A stretch of 64,000 nt of DNA from Gracilibacillus salinarum (GCF_022919575.1 NZ_CP095071.1:496001-560000); one strand, 5' to 3'; shown: positions 54,033 through 63,467, counted from the stretch's first letter. Notes: generated from the sequence alone by a model not told the origin. Numbers and translations are program-made.

Positions 54033-55165
54033 CTCTGCTTTTTACCGAAATATTGATAATAATCTGTTTTGATAAACGCATTGAAAAGTTTACGTTTTTT
54101 CGACGCTTCTTTACCATATAAAGCTTCGAATTTCTCATTTGCTGTTAATATATACACATTCCAACTTGGGTAATTTCGCAATGCACTTCCAAGCTTTCGG
54201 TACATCTCTTCTACTGCTTCTTTATCACCTAAACGCTCACCATAAGGAGGATTGCTGACAATATAACCACCCTCATGCGTTGAATGAAAGTCTGTTGCTT
54301 GCATTTGCTTCCACTGTACGAGGTCGGCAAGTCCTGCTTCCATCGCGTTTTCCTTAGCGATATCAATCATTTTAGGATCTAGGTCAGAACCATAAATGTA
54401 GAGAGGCTGGTCGTAGTTGGCTAAATCTTCTGCTTCTTCTAATGCTTTGTCCCATATATCAGATGAAATGAAATCCCATTCCTCTGCTGAGAATGAGCGA
54501 TTAAAGCCAGGCGCAATGTTTTGACCAATTAATGCCGCTTCAATTGGAATAGTTCCAGAACCGCAGAATAGGTCATAAAAGGGCTGATCACCACGCCAAT
54601 TGGTCAATTGAACCAACGCTGCTGCCAGTGTTTCCTTTAATGGTGCATCCCCTTGTCCTGTCCGGTACCCTCTTTTGTGCAAACCGACACCAGATGTATC
54701 CAATGTAACTGTTACTTTATCCTTTAATAGAGCAGCTTCAATTTTGTATTCTGCTCCTGTTTCTTGTAACCAGTTAGCAACTCCGTGTTTTTGCTTTAAT
54801 CGTTCAACAATTGCCTTCTTCACAATGGCCTGACAGTCTGGGACACTAAATAATGTTGATTTGTGCGATTTTCCGTTTACAGGGAACTTTCCGTCCTCTG
54901 GAATATAATTCTCCCATGGTAAAGCTTTAGTTTGTTCGAAAAGCTCATCATATGTCATTGCTTTAAATTCTCCGATGAGTAATTTTACACGGTCTGCTGT
55001 TCGCAACCATAAATTACAACGAGCTATTGCTTGATGATCGGCCTGGAAGATCACTTTTCCATTTTCAACTGTGACATCTTCATAGCCTAATTGACGTACT
55101 TCTTTGGCTACAATCGCTTCTAATCCCATTGCAGCGGTAGCTATTAATGTAATTGAGTTTCCCAT
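54029..55165 (-). CDS. ypsC: THUMP-domain rRNA methyltransferase YpsC (RlmL-like)
   Basis: A 378-aa SAM-dependent RNA methyltransferase. The N-terminal ferredoxin-like/THUMP region begins ITLIATAAMGLEAIVAKEV and runs to about 155. The methyltransferase domain has DLFCGSGTIPIEAALIGQNI (about 197-216), the SAM acid in YIYGSDLDPKMI and catalytic IVSNPPYGERLGD (about 308). It likely makes N2-methylguanosine in 23S rRNA. ATG 55165 (MGNSIT) matches the B. subtilis start; ATG 55198-type starts upstream lack conservation. Next to rnpB, as in Bacillus. Confidence 0.93.
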   Translation of the reverse strand: MGNSITLIATAAMGLEAIVAKEVRQLGYEDVTVENGKVIFQADHQAIARCNLWLRTADRVKLLIGEFKAMTYDELFEQTKALPWENYIPEDGKFPVNGKSHKSTLFSVPDCQAIVKKAIVERLKQKHGVANWLQETGAEYKIEAALLKDKVTVTLDTSGVGLHKRGYRTGQGDAPLKETLAAALVQLTNWRGDQPFYDLFCGSGTIPIEAALIGQNIAPGFNRSFSAEEWDFISSDIWDKALEEAEDLANYDQPLYIYGSDLDPKMIDIAKENAMEAGLADLVQWKQMQATDFHSTHEGGYIVSNPPYGERLGDKEAVEEMYRKLGSALRNYPSWNVYILTANEKFEALYGKEASKKRKLFNAFIKTDYYQYFGKKQR

Positions 55166-55229
55166 AGCTGATAAATTCCTTTCCATGTTATTACTATTAG
55201 AATGAACCATTTTTCTATATGTATAACAA

Positions 55230-55255
55230 AACCCCTTTTACCAAGAAAAGGGGTT
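55230..55255 (-). terminator. terminator after rnpB
   Basis: AACCCCTTTT with AAAAGGGGTT; on the minus strand followed by TTGTT. Confidence 0.8.
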
Positions 55256-55271
55256 AATCGTCATCATAACG

Positions 55272-55678
55272 ACCTGAATGAATGTCCGTAAGCCATGTTC
55301 TGTCCTTCTCGTACTGCAAACGGTGGTCAGCCTCGTACCAAAGGTGTAATCATCTGTCTACAAGTAACGAATACTTGTCCTTCGTTCGGTTGAATTCCCT
55401 ACTAGAAGATGCCCCTACCAATATTTGGGTTGCTCACTCGAGGGGTTTACCTCGTTCCACCTAAATAGTTTCCTATTTAGCTACGTCACTGTGGCACTTT
55501 CAAGGTAGTCATACCATATCAACAGACTTAGGTATTTTTCCTGCCGTTAACCTGAATCAGGTTACCTTGACTTATGATTTCGTCAAGCACGAACACTACA
55601 AGCATCTCAGCCTGTGTGAGCATGGACTTTCCTCTACACATTAACTGTGCAGCGATTACTACAACATTCATTGCAATC
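55272..55678 (-). ncRNA. rnpB: RNase P RNA, B type
   Basis: The catalytic RNA that matures tRNA 5' ends. On the minus strand the universal blocks are present: GTAATCGCTGC near the 5' end, GAGGAAAGTCCATGCTC, GAAAGTGCCACAGTGACG, GGTAAACCCCTCGAG, CAACCCAAATATTGGTAGGG and the 3' block GAACATGGCTTACGG. The ends pair through AATGAATGT / ACATTCATT (P1). About 405 nt, as in other Bacillales. Exact ends are estimated from P1. Confidence 0.97.
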
Positions 55679-55743
55679 ATTTAAGCCTTCATTATTGTAT
55701 CACGAATAAAACAATAGTCAATGGTAAAGATTAACGAATAGAT

Positions 55744-56031
55744 TTATTCCTCGAATTTTTTACCAAACACTGCTTTTTCTAAATTAGACAGTCTCTTAAG
55801 AATATCGTAATTTACTTGGTGATTGGATGTTGCAGGTCGAATTCGCGTGTGCTCTGCCTGTCTTTTTAATCGTTCATTTTCTTGCTGTAATCGAGCTATT
55901 TCATCCTGAAAATATTCATAATCTTGAATAATAACATCCAAATATTCATCGACTTCTTCCTGATGATACCCTCTCATTGCTGTTTTAAAGTTTTTTTCTA
56001 AAATATCTTTTCCATGTAATTGGTTTGCCAT
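55744..56031 (-). CDS. gpsB: cell division regulator GpsB
   Basis: A 95-aa DivIVA-related protein that links cell division and PBP1 localisation. N-terminal membrane-binding domain with [36 protein letters not shown], then a coiled coil ([17 protein letters not shown]) and the C-terminal hexamerisation helix [21 protein letters not shown] 56031 (MANQLH) follows GAGGTGG; the frame opens 9 bases earlier. Located between ypsA and rnpB, as in Bacillus. Confidence 0.96.
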   Translation of the reverse strand: MANQLHGKDILEKNFKTAMRGYHQEEVDEYLDVIIQDYEYFQDEIARLQQENERLKRQAEHTRIRPATSNHQVNYDILKRLSNLEKAVFGKKFEE

Positions 56032-56194
56032 GCTTTCCACCTCATTTAATCATTAAATTCATTTTTTCAAAAAAGTTTGAAGTTGTCAATTTTTATCACG
56101 GTGCTTAAGTGGAAGTAAACAGACGTTAACACCCTGATACGTTTCGCTAATGTCAGTGGGAGTCAAAAACCTCACTGATCAAATTCATACTTTA

Positions 56195-56752
56195 TCACGA
56201 ATAACCATCGATGGAATCCTGATAGGATCTTACTACCTCTTCTAGATCTTCCGGAGTGATAAATATTATGGAATAATTGGATTCAGATGCTGCTTTTTTT
56301 AGCTTGTCTAACATGTATCCAGTACTTCCAGGATACTCTTCATCTGCAAGAATTAAGCACCCTTCCGTTTTGTCTATTAACCAATGATCTTTGTTTATTA
56401 ATTGATAAGGTGCTTTATAGACTTCTTCGTATAATGGTTGATAATAATCAGCTTGTTCTTTTATTTCGAGAAAGAGCTCCTGATAAATATCCGGCCATCT
56501 AGATTCGTATTCTAAAAAAGGCGGAAATATTCCTAACTGGATGTTATAATCTTCCCGAAGATCGATAACGACTTGGGCAGCCCATAATTCAACTCCCATT
56601 TGGCCAGACACGATAACCCATTCTAATCCATCATCAATCAAGGAAAGTAGACGTTGTTTTAATGCTTCTTTTATGAAAAAAATTCGATGATCCTTTTCAT
56701 TTCGGATATTCAATTCCATTGGTTTATTTCCGGTTATCGTGATAACTTTCAT
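56195..56752 (-). CDS. ypsA: YpsA family protein (DUF1273, SLOG-like)
   Basis: A 185-aa protein of the YpsA family: ITGNKPMELNI at the start (nucleotide-binding-like), GLEWVIVSGQMGVELWAAQVV, LGIFPPFLEYESRWPD, a YYQPLYEEVYKAPYQLINKD block and CLILADEEYPGSTGYML. The fold is related to LOG/DprA-type nucleotide binders. In Bacillus it is linked to cell division and sits beside gpsB, as here. Confidence 0.92.
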   Translation of the reverse strand: MKVITITGNKPMELNIRNEKDHRIFFIKEALKQRLLSLIDDGLEWVIVSGQMGVELWAAQVVIDLREDYNIQLGIFPPFLEYESRWPDIYQELFLEIKEQADYYQPLYEEVYKAPYQLINKDHWLIDKTEGCLILADEEYPGSTGYMLDKLKKAASESNYSIIFITPEDLEEVVRSYQDSIDGYS

Positions 56753-56844
56753 TTATTTCCACTACCTTCCATCAGATGAAACTGTATGTATTAGTATAAA
56801 GGATATGCTTATGAGTTTCTAGTAATGAATCATCTTAATAAACA

Positions 56845-56886
56845 AAAAAATAAACCATCACAGAAAGCTCTGTGACAGCTTATTTT
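56845..56886 (-). terminator. probable terminator after cotD-like gene
   Basis: TCACAGA with TCTGTGA flanked by AAATAA / TTATTT; lies just past the cotD-like stop on the minus strand. Confidence 0.5.
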
Positions 56887-56923
56887 ATCGTACCATGACA
56901 GTAATAGATAGATCCAGTACTTA

Positions 56924-57313
56924 TTACCACATTTTTTTAGGTTTGCAGCAGTGGCCAGCAGGCGGATAATTATAACCAGGATCAACTGCTCCACCAACCA
57001 TTCCATTATTCATGCCGTTATTCATACCAGCGCCCATGTTATTGCCCATACCGTTGCCCATTCCTGGATCCATTGCACCCATAACAGCGTTAGGATCACC
57101 AACTGTATTTACCTGATCCACTGTATTTTGATAGGAAGTAGTCTGTGGATAGTAGTGCGTGTTCTTCACTAAGTGATGGTTTACCACATTTGTATGTGTC
57201 GGGTGGATATGATTCACTTGACTTTCACTGCACGTATGCACTTCCTTACACTTTGTCGGGTGTACAATGGTGTTAGCTGGACTTACACAACCAAAAGGTC
57301 TTCGATGTCTCAT
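56924..57313 (-). CDS. cotD: CotD-family spore coat protein
   Basis: A 129-aa inner coat-type protein: His/Cys-rich front (CVSPANTIVHPTKCKEVHTC, then repeated HxxH and NVVNHHLVKNTHYYP), a short repetitive Gly/Asn/Met middle (GMGNGMGNNMGAGMNNGM) and a CCKPKKMW end. The GM/NN repeats are unusual for CotD and could be a recent expansion. Expression is expected in the mother cell late in sporulation. Site AGTGAGGTGAC before ATG. Confidence 0.9.
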   Translation of the reverse strand: MRHRRPFGCVSPANTIVHPTKCKEVHTCSESQVNHIHPTHTNVVNHHLVKNTHYYPQTTSYQNTVDQVNTVGDPNAVMGAMDPGMGNGMGNNMGAGMNNGMNNGMVGGAVDPGYNYPPAGHCCKPKKMW

Positions 57314-57403
57314 TAATAGTCACCTCACTATTTTATATTCAATATTAGCGTATGTTACCTAGTGAAGTTTGTCTAAGACACTTACCTATTACTAGCATAT
57401 TTT

Positions 57404-57760
57404 TTAATTTTTATTAATATCGTCCTTTAATAATGAGAATACATAAAGCACGGATTGGTGTAATTCCATGTAACGTTTTCTCCTAACATCTACATAATAA
57501 CTGTGTAATAATAATAATTTCATATTTTCTTCGGTCGATTCAATTTGCTGCGGATGAACATTTACATGTCGATTCTTTACAAACTGTAATGCTTCTTGAT
57601 ACCAGTTTTCCACTTTTATAAAAACCGGTTCAGTTTGTTCTTTTACAAAAACGAAAAAATCGGGATCACGTCTGTTTTCCGGTTTCTCATGTGTTAGGTA
57701 ATAAGATTTTAGTTCCTGTAGTTCTCGTTCCAATTCTTCTATATAAGTTAACAGTAACAA
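57404..57760 (-). CDS. yppE: YppE family protein (DUF1798)
   Basis: A 118-aa helical protein matching YppE: LEELxxEL-type first helix (YIEELERELQELKSYYLTHE), DPDFFVFVKEQTEPVF, and VHPQQIESTEENMKLLLLHSYYV, the conserved four-helix bundle of DUF1798. Function unknown. Start TTG 57760, with AGGGCGG eight bases upstream. Part of the ypp group next to recU in Bacillus. Confidence 0.88.
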   Translation of the reverse strand: MLLLTYIEELERELQELKSYYLTHEKPENRRDPDFFVFVKEQTEPVFIKVENWYQEALQFVKNRHVNVHPQQIESTEENMKLLLLHSYYVDVRRKRYMELHQSVLYVFSLLKDDINKN

Positions 57761-57827
57761 TAGCAGTACCGCCCTTCTTCTCCTTGCATTCCACTATTAC
57801 TGTAACATGATTTTTATTAATTTTCTA

Positions 57828-57995
57828 TTAAGCACCTTCCTGTTTGTATTGAAGGTTAAAAGGCCAATGCGGACTATTTTCCCTGTTGGCAGGTCGTGAA
57901 TTCCATTCCTGTTCGATCCGGTCAATAATATCAATTAAATGTTCTACTTTACGTTCACAGGTTTCTTTTTTTACGATAACATGATTATTTTTCAT
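57828..57995 (-). CDS. small conserved-type protein, function unknown
   Basis: A 55-aa protein from ATG 57995, chosen because AAAGGAGGGAATGAC lies directly upstream; the longer frame to 58061 lacks support. The sequence is charged and helical (CERKVEHLIDIIDRIEQEWN) with a C-terminal PHWPFNLQYKQEG. I do not recognise the family. It lies ahead of yppE on the same strand. Confidence 0.65.
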   Translation of the reverse strand: MKNNHVIVKKETCERKVEHLIDIIDRIEQEWNSRPANRENSPHWPFNLQYKQEGA

Positions 57996-58147
57996 GTCAT
58001 TCCCTCCTTTATATATAGTATCTATTCGATATGCATGTTTGAAATCCTTTGTCTTTGACAAAACTAGAACTAAGCTGACATAACAACGAAAATTACGTAT
58101 TTTTTATACAAAAATAGCCAAACTAACAGACAAAGGAGGGATTATTG

Positions 58148-58261
58148 ATGCGTGTAAATAAGAAGCGAAAACTAAATACTCAAAGGGAAAAACAGCAAGA
58201 TAAAGAGATACCAACGCAAAACGACAAAAAATTAAATGGACCAAACCGTCCTGCAACTTAG
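58148..58261 (+). CDS. sspM: small acid-soluble spore protein M
   Basis: A 37-aa basic peptide, MRVNKKRKLN at the start and KKLNGPNRPAT at the end, close to the B. subtilis SspM terminus KKLGGPNRPST. Minor SASP of the forespore. ATG 58148 is seven bases after AAAGGAGGGA. Genome position beside recU/ypp genes also matches SspM. Followed at once by a terminator. Confidence 0.88.
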   Translation: MRVNKKRKLNTQREKQQDKEIPTQNDKKLNGPNRPAT

Positions 58262-58265
58262 AACA

Positions 58266-58303
58266 AAAGTCGACATCGCTGGCATCGTGATGTCGACTTT
58301 TTC
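58266..58303 (+). terminator. terminator after sspM
   Basis: AAAGTCGACATC with GATGTCGACTTT, then TTTC. The rest of the gap to recU (58304-58558) holds no recognised element. Confidence 0.85.
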
Positions 58304-58558
58304 AGAAAAAATAGGAAAATAAGAAACATTTAAGGTTCCTTATTCGTCATGTATGTAGGTATGTTACGGATCCATCATGAAAGTTCCGGACAGCCCCCAT
58401 GAAATGTTACGATTTTTCGAATTGTTAGGTTAGGACTTTCCTATGTTCACAGGGATTATTAGCCATTTTGATTGAAGATTTTGGTCGCTTGACGTATGAT
58501 GTATCTATCCATCATAAGATGTTATGATGGAGTTGTTGATGATATAGGAGGGAGTCAG

Positions 58559-59173
58559 ATGCAATATCCAAACGGCAAAAAGTCATCAGCGAAGCATTAT
58601 CGACCATCTGTCAGTCAAACAATTTATTCGAACAGGGGAATGACGCTGGAAGAAGAGATCAATGATACCAACCATTATTATCTCGCACAGCAAATGGCGA
58701 TAATCCATAAGAAACCTACTCCTGTACAAATCGTACATGTCGATTACCCAAAAAGAAGTGCAGCAGTGATAAAAGAAGCCTATTTCAAACAAGCATCAAC
58801 AACGGATTATAACGGCATTTACAAAGGAAAGCATGTTGATTTTGAAGCGAAGGAAACCAAAAATAAACAGTCATTTCCACTCAGCAACATACATATGCAT
58901 CAAATTGATCATATGAAACAAATTGTGGAGCATGGCGGCATCTGTTTTTTGTTAATTCGATTCACACTTTATCAGGAAACGTATCTGTTGCCTGCTGAAC
59001 ATCTGATTACACATTGGGAACAACAATTTACTGGTGGCAGAAAGTCAATTCGTTATGAAACTGTGAAAAAGCAAGGTTATATAGTACCGGTTCGTTATCA
59101 GGCTAAAGTCGATTATCTAGCAGCTATCGACCAGTATTATATGGAGAACGGAGGAAGACATCATGGCAGATAA
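58559..59173 (+). CDS. recU: Holliday junction resolvase RecU
   Basis: A 204-aa endonuclease that resolves recombination junctions. N-terminal SNRGMTLEEEINDTNHYYL, catalytic block TDYNGIYKGKHVDFEAKETK (Asp/Glu-x-Lys metal site, about 82-101), and SFPLSNIHMHQIDHM. ATG 58559 (MQYPNG) follows GGAGGGAGTC; the frame opens at 58496. Overlaps ponA by 11 bases, as in the Bacillus recU-ponA operon. Confidence 0.96.
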   Translation: MQYPNGKKSSAKHYRPSVSQTIYSNRGMTLEEEINDTNHYYLAQQMAIIHKKPTPVQIVHVDYPKRSAAVIKEAYFKQASTTDYNGIYKGKHVDFEAKETKNKQSFPLSNIHMHQIDHMKQIVEHGGICFLLIRFTLYQETYLLPAEHLITHWEQQFTGGRKSIRYETVKKQGYIVPVRYQAKVDYLAAIDQYYMENGGRHHGR

Positions 59174-61955
59174 TAGCCAGTCAAGAATGGAAAGAAGAAA
59201 ACAAGGTAAACAAAAGAAAACGAACAATAATTCTACGTGGAAGAAAATCATGAAATACGCACTAATAGCCGTATTATTAATCGGTCTCGGTGTCGGTGCT
59301 CTATTCACCTATTATGTAGCTACAGCGCCAGATATCGATGCAGAGTTGCTGTCTGATCCAGCTTCTACGAATTTATTAGATGTGAATGGTGATGTATTTG
59401 CAAAATTAGGGTCCGAAAAGCGAACAAAAATTTCGTATGATGATATACCGCAACAATTAGAAGATGCGATATTAGCTACAGAAGATGTTCGATTCTTTAG
59501 TCATATTGGAATCGATTTTAGAAGAATCGGTGCAGCGGTTATTGCAAATTTTAAAAATGGGTTTGGTTCCCAAGGTGCCAGTACTATTACCCAGCAAGTC
59601 GTAAAAGGATCCTTCCTGACTAATGACAAGAAATTAAAACGTAAGGTGCAGGAACAATGGTTGGCATTAAAATTAGATAGTCAGTACAGCAAAGAAGAAA
59701 TACTCGAGATGTATGTGAATAAAATTTATTATGGCTCAAGTGCCTATGGAGTTGCTACTGCAGCAGAGGTTTATTTTGGCAAAACAGATTTAAGTGAATT
59801 AACATTAGCAGAATCAGCGATATTAGCTGGTCTCCCCCAACGACCAAGTGCATATGATCCTTTCGTTAACCCGGAATTGACGAAGGAACGTATGAATACA
59901 GTATTGAATTTAATGGTACAGCATAATAAAATAAGCGAACAAGAAGCAGAAGAAGCTAGAAATGTAAACATTGAAGAATTACTGACAGACAAGAAAAAAG
60001 ACTATGTTAAATATGAAGGTTTTATCCAGCAAGTTCGTAAAGAAGTGCAGGAAAAGACTGGTGCAGACATTTACAAAGATGGGTTAACCGTTCATACAAC
60101 ACTTGATCCAAATGCACAGGAACAAGTTGAATTATTGCTTAGTGACAGTGAGGATAATCCGATTCCATTCAGTAAAGATCCTGAATTGCAAGCTGGTTTA
60201 TCAGTAGTTGATACGAAAACTGGTGCCATTCGTGCGATTGGTGGCGGACGTAATCGTGAAAATGATGGTTGGAACTATGCGATTGATGGCGATGGCCGTC
60301 AAGGTGGTTCAGTTATGAAACCAGTTATGGCTTATGGACCAGCAATCGAGAACTTGCAATGGTCAACCTATCAGCAACTGAATAACGATCAGCCTTACCC
60401 AATTGAGGGTACTGATAAAGTAATCCGTAACTGGAATGGTAGTTATAATGGTTGGGTATCCGCTAGATATGCATTAGAACAATCATTAAATGTTCCAGCA
60501 GTTAAGACATTTGCAGAAGTTGGTACCAGTGCTGCCAAAGAATTCGCAGAGGGATTAGGCCTCACCTTCCAAAATAATCTTACAATTACCGATGCGATTG
60601 GTGGTACAGCTAATGGCGTTACTTCATTGCAAATGGCAGGTGCTTATTCAGCATTTGGTAACGAAGGTATATATCATGAACCATATGCAGTGAAGAAAAT
60701 CGAATACTCTGATGATCGTTCAGAAGAATTAGTTTCCGAAGCCCAAGTAGCTATGGCTGATTCTACTGCCTATATGGTAACGGATATGTTAAAATCTGTT
60801 GTACAAGAAGGTACAGGTACAGCTGCCAATATTTCCGGGCTTGATATGGCAGGTAAAACCGGTACAACAAATGATGATACGAATTCCTGGTTTGTAGGGT
60901 ATACGACTAACTATACCGTCTCCGTCTGGACGGGGTACCCTAACCCGGCAGAAATTCAGGAAACAGGTATCGCCAAGCAACTGTTTAAAGAAACGATGTC
61001 CTATATTTCAGAAGGTGTAGAAACAAAGGATTTCACAAAACCAGATTCTGTTGTGGAAGTACAAATTGAAAAAGGTTCTAATCCAGCTAAATTGCCAAGT
61101 GATTATACACCAAACTCCAATATCACAACAGAACTATTTGTCAAAGGTACGGAACCTAGCTCTGTTTCAGAGAAGTTCGATAAATTGGATCCAGTTGCTA
61201 ATCTTTCAGCAAACTATGATAAAGAAAATGATACGATAACAGCGAACTGGGAATATGATGAAGATGATGTTCAGTTCAAAGTATCAGCTGGAACAGATGG
61301 TTCACTTAATGATTTAACGACTACCGAAGATAAAGAAGTCGAAATCTCGAATGTGGAGAAAGGCAAAACGTATACGATTGAAGTTATTGCAGCCAATGAC
61401 GATATGGAGAGTGAACCGCAGACAGTAACTGTCGAAGTAGCAGACGATCAACCTGAGGAATTACCACAGGTTTCAGGACTGCAGCAAACGTATGATCCAG
61501 CCAATCGATCCGCCTTAATCAGCTGGCAATATGACCAGCAAGGTCCTATTGAGTATGAGGTTGTGGTAGAACAAGGTGGTCAAACAGTTGATCAATTTAC
61601 AACCAATAAAAAATCGGTCAATATTAGTCAGTTACAGGCAGATAAGACCTATAATATTCATGTATCACCAATTCAAACGGAAAATGATGCACGTGGTCCT
61701 GCAGCCAGTATTCAAGTAACAACACAAAGTGCAGAACCAGAAGACGGTGGTGAAACTGGAGATACAGGAAACGGTAATGATAACGGCCAAGGAAACAATA
61801 ATGATGGTGATAGTGAGGGTGGAAATACCGATGGAGAAGGTGATAACCCTGACACCGGAGAGGATAATAACAACGAGAACCAAACAGATGATGAAAACAA
61901 CGAAGATAGTGGTTCAGAGGAAGAACCAACTCAAGAACAACAACAAGCTTCATAG
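59163..61955 (+). CDS. ponA: penicillin-binding protein 1A/1B, bifunctional class A
   Basis: A 930-aa peptidoglycan synthase. Cytoplasmic basic tail, one transmembrane helix (31-52), glycosyltransferase domain (about 75-250) with catalytic Glu in LATEDVRFFSHIGID and QGASTITQQ; transpeptidase domain (about 330-630) with SVMK (near 383), SLN and KTGTT (near 563). Two fibronectin type III domains follow (about 680-765 and 770-855), then a disordered Gly/Asn/Asp/Glu tail of about 70 residues. Its ribosome site lies inside recU. Expected to be positioned by GpsB, whose gene is 3 kb upstream. Confidence 0.97.
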   Translation: MADNSQSRMERRKQGKQKKTNNNSTWKKIMKYALIAVLLIGLGVGALFTYYVATAPDIDAELLSDPASTNLLDVNGDVFAKLGSEKRTKISYDDIPQQLEDAILATEDVRFFSHIGIDFRRIGAAVIANFKNGFGSQGASTITQQVVKGSFLTNDKKLKRKVQEQWLALKLDSQYSKEEILEMYVNKIYYGSSAYGVATAAEVYFGKTDLSELTLAESAILAGLPQRPSAYDPFVNPELTKERMNTVLNLMVQHNKISEQEAEEARNVNIEELLTDKKKDYVKYEGFIQQVRKEVQEKTGADIYKDGLTVHTTLDPNAQEQVELLLSDSEDNPIPFSKDPELQAGLSVVDTKTGAIRAIGGGRNRENDGWNYAIDGDGRQGGSVMKPVMAYGPAIENLQWSTYQQLNNDQPYPIEGTDKVIRNWNGSYNGWVSARYALEQSLNVPAVKTFAEVGTSAAKEFAEGLGLTFQNNLTITDAIGGTANGVTSLQMAGAYSAFGNEGIYHEPYAVKKIEYSDDRSEELVSEAQVAMADSTAYMVTDMLKSVVQEGTGTAANISGLDMAGKTGTTNDDTNSWFVGYTTNYTVSVWTGYPNPAEIQETGIAKQLFKETMSYISEGVETKDFTKPDSVVEVQIEKGSNPAKLPSDYTPNSNITTELFVKGTEPSSVSEKFDKLDPVANLSANYDKENDTITANWEYDEDDVQFKVSAGTDGSLNDLTTTEDKEVEISNVEKGKTYTIEVIAANDDMESEPQTVTVEVADDQPEELPQVSGLQQTYDPANRSALISWQYDQQGPIEYEVVVEQGGQTVDQFTTNKKSVNISQLQADKTYNIHVSPIQTENDARGPAASIQVTTQSAEPEDGGETGDTGNGNDNGQGNNNDGDSEGGNTDGEGDNPDTGEDNNNENQTDDENNEDSGSEEEPTQEQQQAS

Positions 61956-61984
61956 AAAAGACCGGGTAAACACCCGGTCTTTTC
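61956..61984 (+). terminator. terminator after ponA
   Basis: AAAAGACCGGG with CCCGGTCTTTT. Confidence 0.85.
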
Positions 61985-62032
61985 CTTTGTGTACAAGTGA
62001 TATGAAACAAGTGCTTTATCCCCTAGTACCAC

Positions 62033-62077
62033 AAAAAAAGCAGCAAAGGTTACACGATAACCTTGCTGCTTTTTTTC
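62033..62077. terminator. bidirectional terminator at nth 3' end
   Basis: GCAGCAAAGGTTA / TAACCTTGCTGC with one bulged A and A/T runs on both sides; the right arm encodes the last nth codons. Confidence 0.8.
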
Positions 62078-62712
62078 ATTCTTTTCTGACCTTCCCGGCA
62101 TAAATCTAATAATGGACAGATCTCACATTGTGGACTTTTTGCTTTACAATGATACCGACCGAAAAAAATCATTCGATGATGCGTATCGCTCCACTCTTCT
62201 TTTGGTATTTTCCGCATCAGTGTTTTCTCCACCTCTAACACACTGTCTTTCCAACGACAAATTCCTAGCCGCTTAGAAACACGCTCTACATGAGTATCAA
62301 CAGCAATGGTCGGTTCACCAAAAGCAACAGAAGCTACTACATTTGCTGTCTTCCTACCCACTCCTGCTAAACCTTCGAGTTCTTCTTTTGTATGAGGGAC
62401 AACACCATTGTATTTTTCTATTAATGTTTCGCACAGCTTACGAATGTTCTTTGATTTGTTGCGATATAAACCAATGGAACGAATATCTGACTGCAATTCT
62501 TCTAAGCTAACAGCCAAGTAATCCTCGGGTGTTTTGTATTTCTGAAATAGATCTTTTGTTACTTTATTTACTAAGGCATCTGTACATTGAGCAGATAGTA
62601 AAACAGCTATTACTAATTCAAATGGATTTTCATGTGTCAACTCACATTCAGCATCAGGAAACATATTCTCTAATTCCTTCCGCACAATTGCTATTTCTTT
62701 CATTGTTAACAT
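62050..62712 (-). CDS. nth: endonuclease III
   Basis: A 220-aa DNA glycosylase/AP lyase for oxidised pyrimidines. Helix-hairpin-helix LEGLAGVGRKTANVVASVAF with the catalytic Lys (near 122), Asp in IAVDTHVERVSKRLG (near 141), and the iron-sulfur ligands C-x6-C-x2-C-x5-C in HCKAKSPQCEICPLLDLC. ATG 62712 follows GAGGAGTAA, which also encodes the dnaD stop. In Bacillus ypoC follows nth; here it is missing. Confidence 0.96.
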   Translation of the reverse strand: MLTMKEIAIVRKELENMFPDAECELTHENPFELVIAVLLSAQCTDALVNKVTKDLFQKYKTPEDYLAVSLEELQSDIRSIGLYRNKSKNIRKLCETLIEKYNGVVPHTKEELEGLAGVGRKTANVVASVAFGEPTIAVDTHVERVSKRLGICRWKDSVLEVEKTLMRKIPKEEWSDTHHRMIFFGRYHCKAKSPQCEICPLLDLCREGQKRMKKSSKVIV

Positions 62713-62717
62713 GTATC

Positions 62718-63395
62718 TTACTCCTCTAACCAGTTATAATAAAGGGATTTATCATATGAATGGGATTTTTTTGCTGTTGTATTCGTTTGGTTTTGATGGA
62801 ACGACCTGCTCGTCTGTTGAGCCTGTTGGGGAGATTTGATTCCTTTCTTGTGCCACTCCATTAAAATCCGATCAATATATTTAAAATTGATCTTCCCCAT
62901 TAATACCGCTTCTCGTAAGGCAGCATATATTAATGACATATCATGCTTGTCCTCATCAAGCCAATTGTTAATCATCTCAATTTCAAACGGAGAAAGTGGT
63001 CTGCCAAATTCACGTTCAAACTTTTGAAAGACCTCTCCTACTTTATCTTCCGTTTGTTTTCTCGGTTTTTCTTCTGGTTGATACAGTTTTTCCCATAGTG
63101 GCTCAAATGAATACGTTTCTTTTATAATCTGCTCGTCTTCCTTGTCTTCTTCAATCGTAAGAAAGCCCTTTTGTATCAGCTGACGTAACAGGTTGGAACA
63201 TGCCTCGCTACTGATCGTTAGCTGTCTGGACAGTTCTTCTGGTGTAGGAAAATTATTTCCACGCCGTTGTGCGGTATAGATTTGTAAAATAATTGCAAGT
63301 TGTGTTTCGTTCATACCTAACTGTGCAAATCGTTCAATCAAAAGAGCTGGAAGATTGACCTGGTCAAATAATATTGTCTGCATTTTTTCGCGCAT
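62718..63395 (-). CDS. dnaD: DNA replication initiation protein DnaD
   Basis: A 225-aa primosomal protein. N-terminal winged-helix DnaD domain (about 1-110: FAQLGMNETQLAIILQIYTA, LSRQLTISSEACSNLLRQL) and C-terminal DnaD/DnaB-like domain (about 125-200: FEREFGRPLSPFEIEMINNW, LIYAALREAVLMGK, YIDRILMEWHKKGI). ATG 63395 (MREKMQ) follows GAAGGTGGTGAT; GTG 63410 is part of that site. Sits between asnS and nth, as in Bacillus. Confidence 0.96.
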   Translation of the reverse strand: MREKMQTILFDQVNLPALLIERFAQLGMNETQLAIILQIYTAQRRGNNFPTPEELSRQLTISSEACSNLLRQLIQKGFLTIEEDKEDEQIIKETYSFEPLWEKLYQPEEKPRKQTEDKVGEVFQKFEREFGRPLSPFEIEMINNWLDEDKHDMSLIYAALREAVLMGKINFKYIDRILMEWHKKGIKSPQQAQQTSRSFHQNQTNTTAKKSHSYDKSLYYNWLEE

Positions 63396-63467
63396 AATTC
63401 TAATCACCACCTTCTATCATTGTGAACATCGGACCTGTGTAATAAGACTGTCCTAAGCTGTAAAATA

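Noticed and set aside
61624..62103. Overlapping frames opposite and beside the ponA tail
   Set aside because: Low-complexity Gly/Asn/Asp codons keep other frames open; the products are repetitive and lack start signals.
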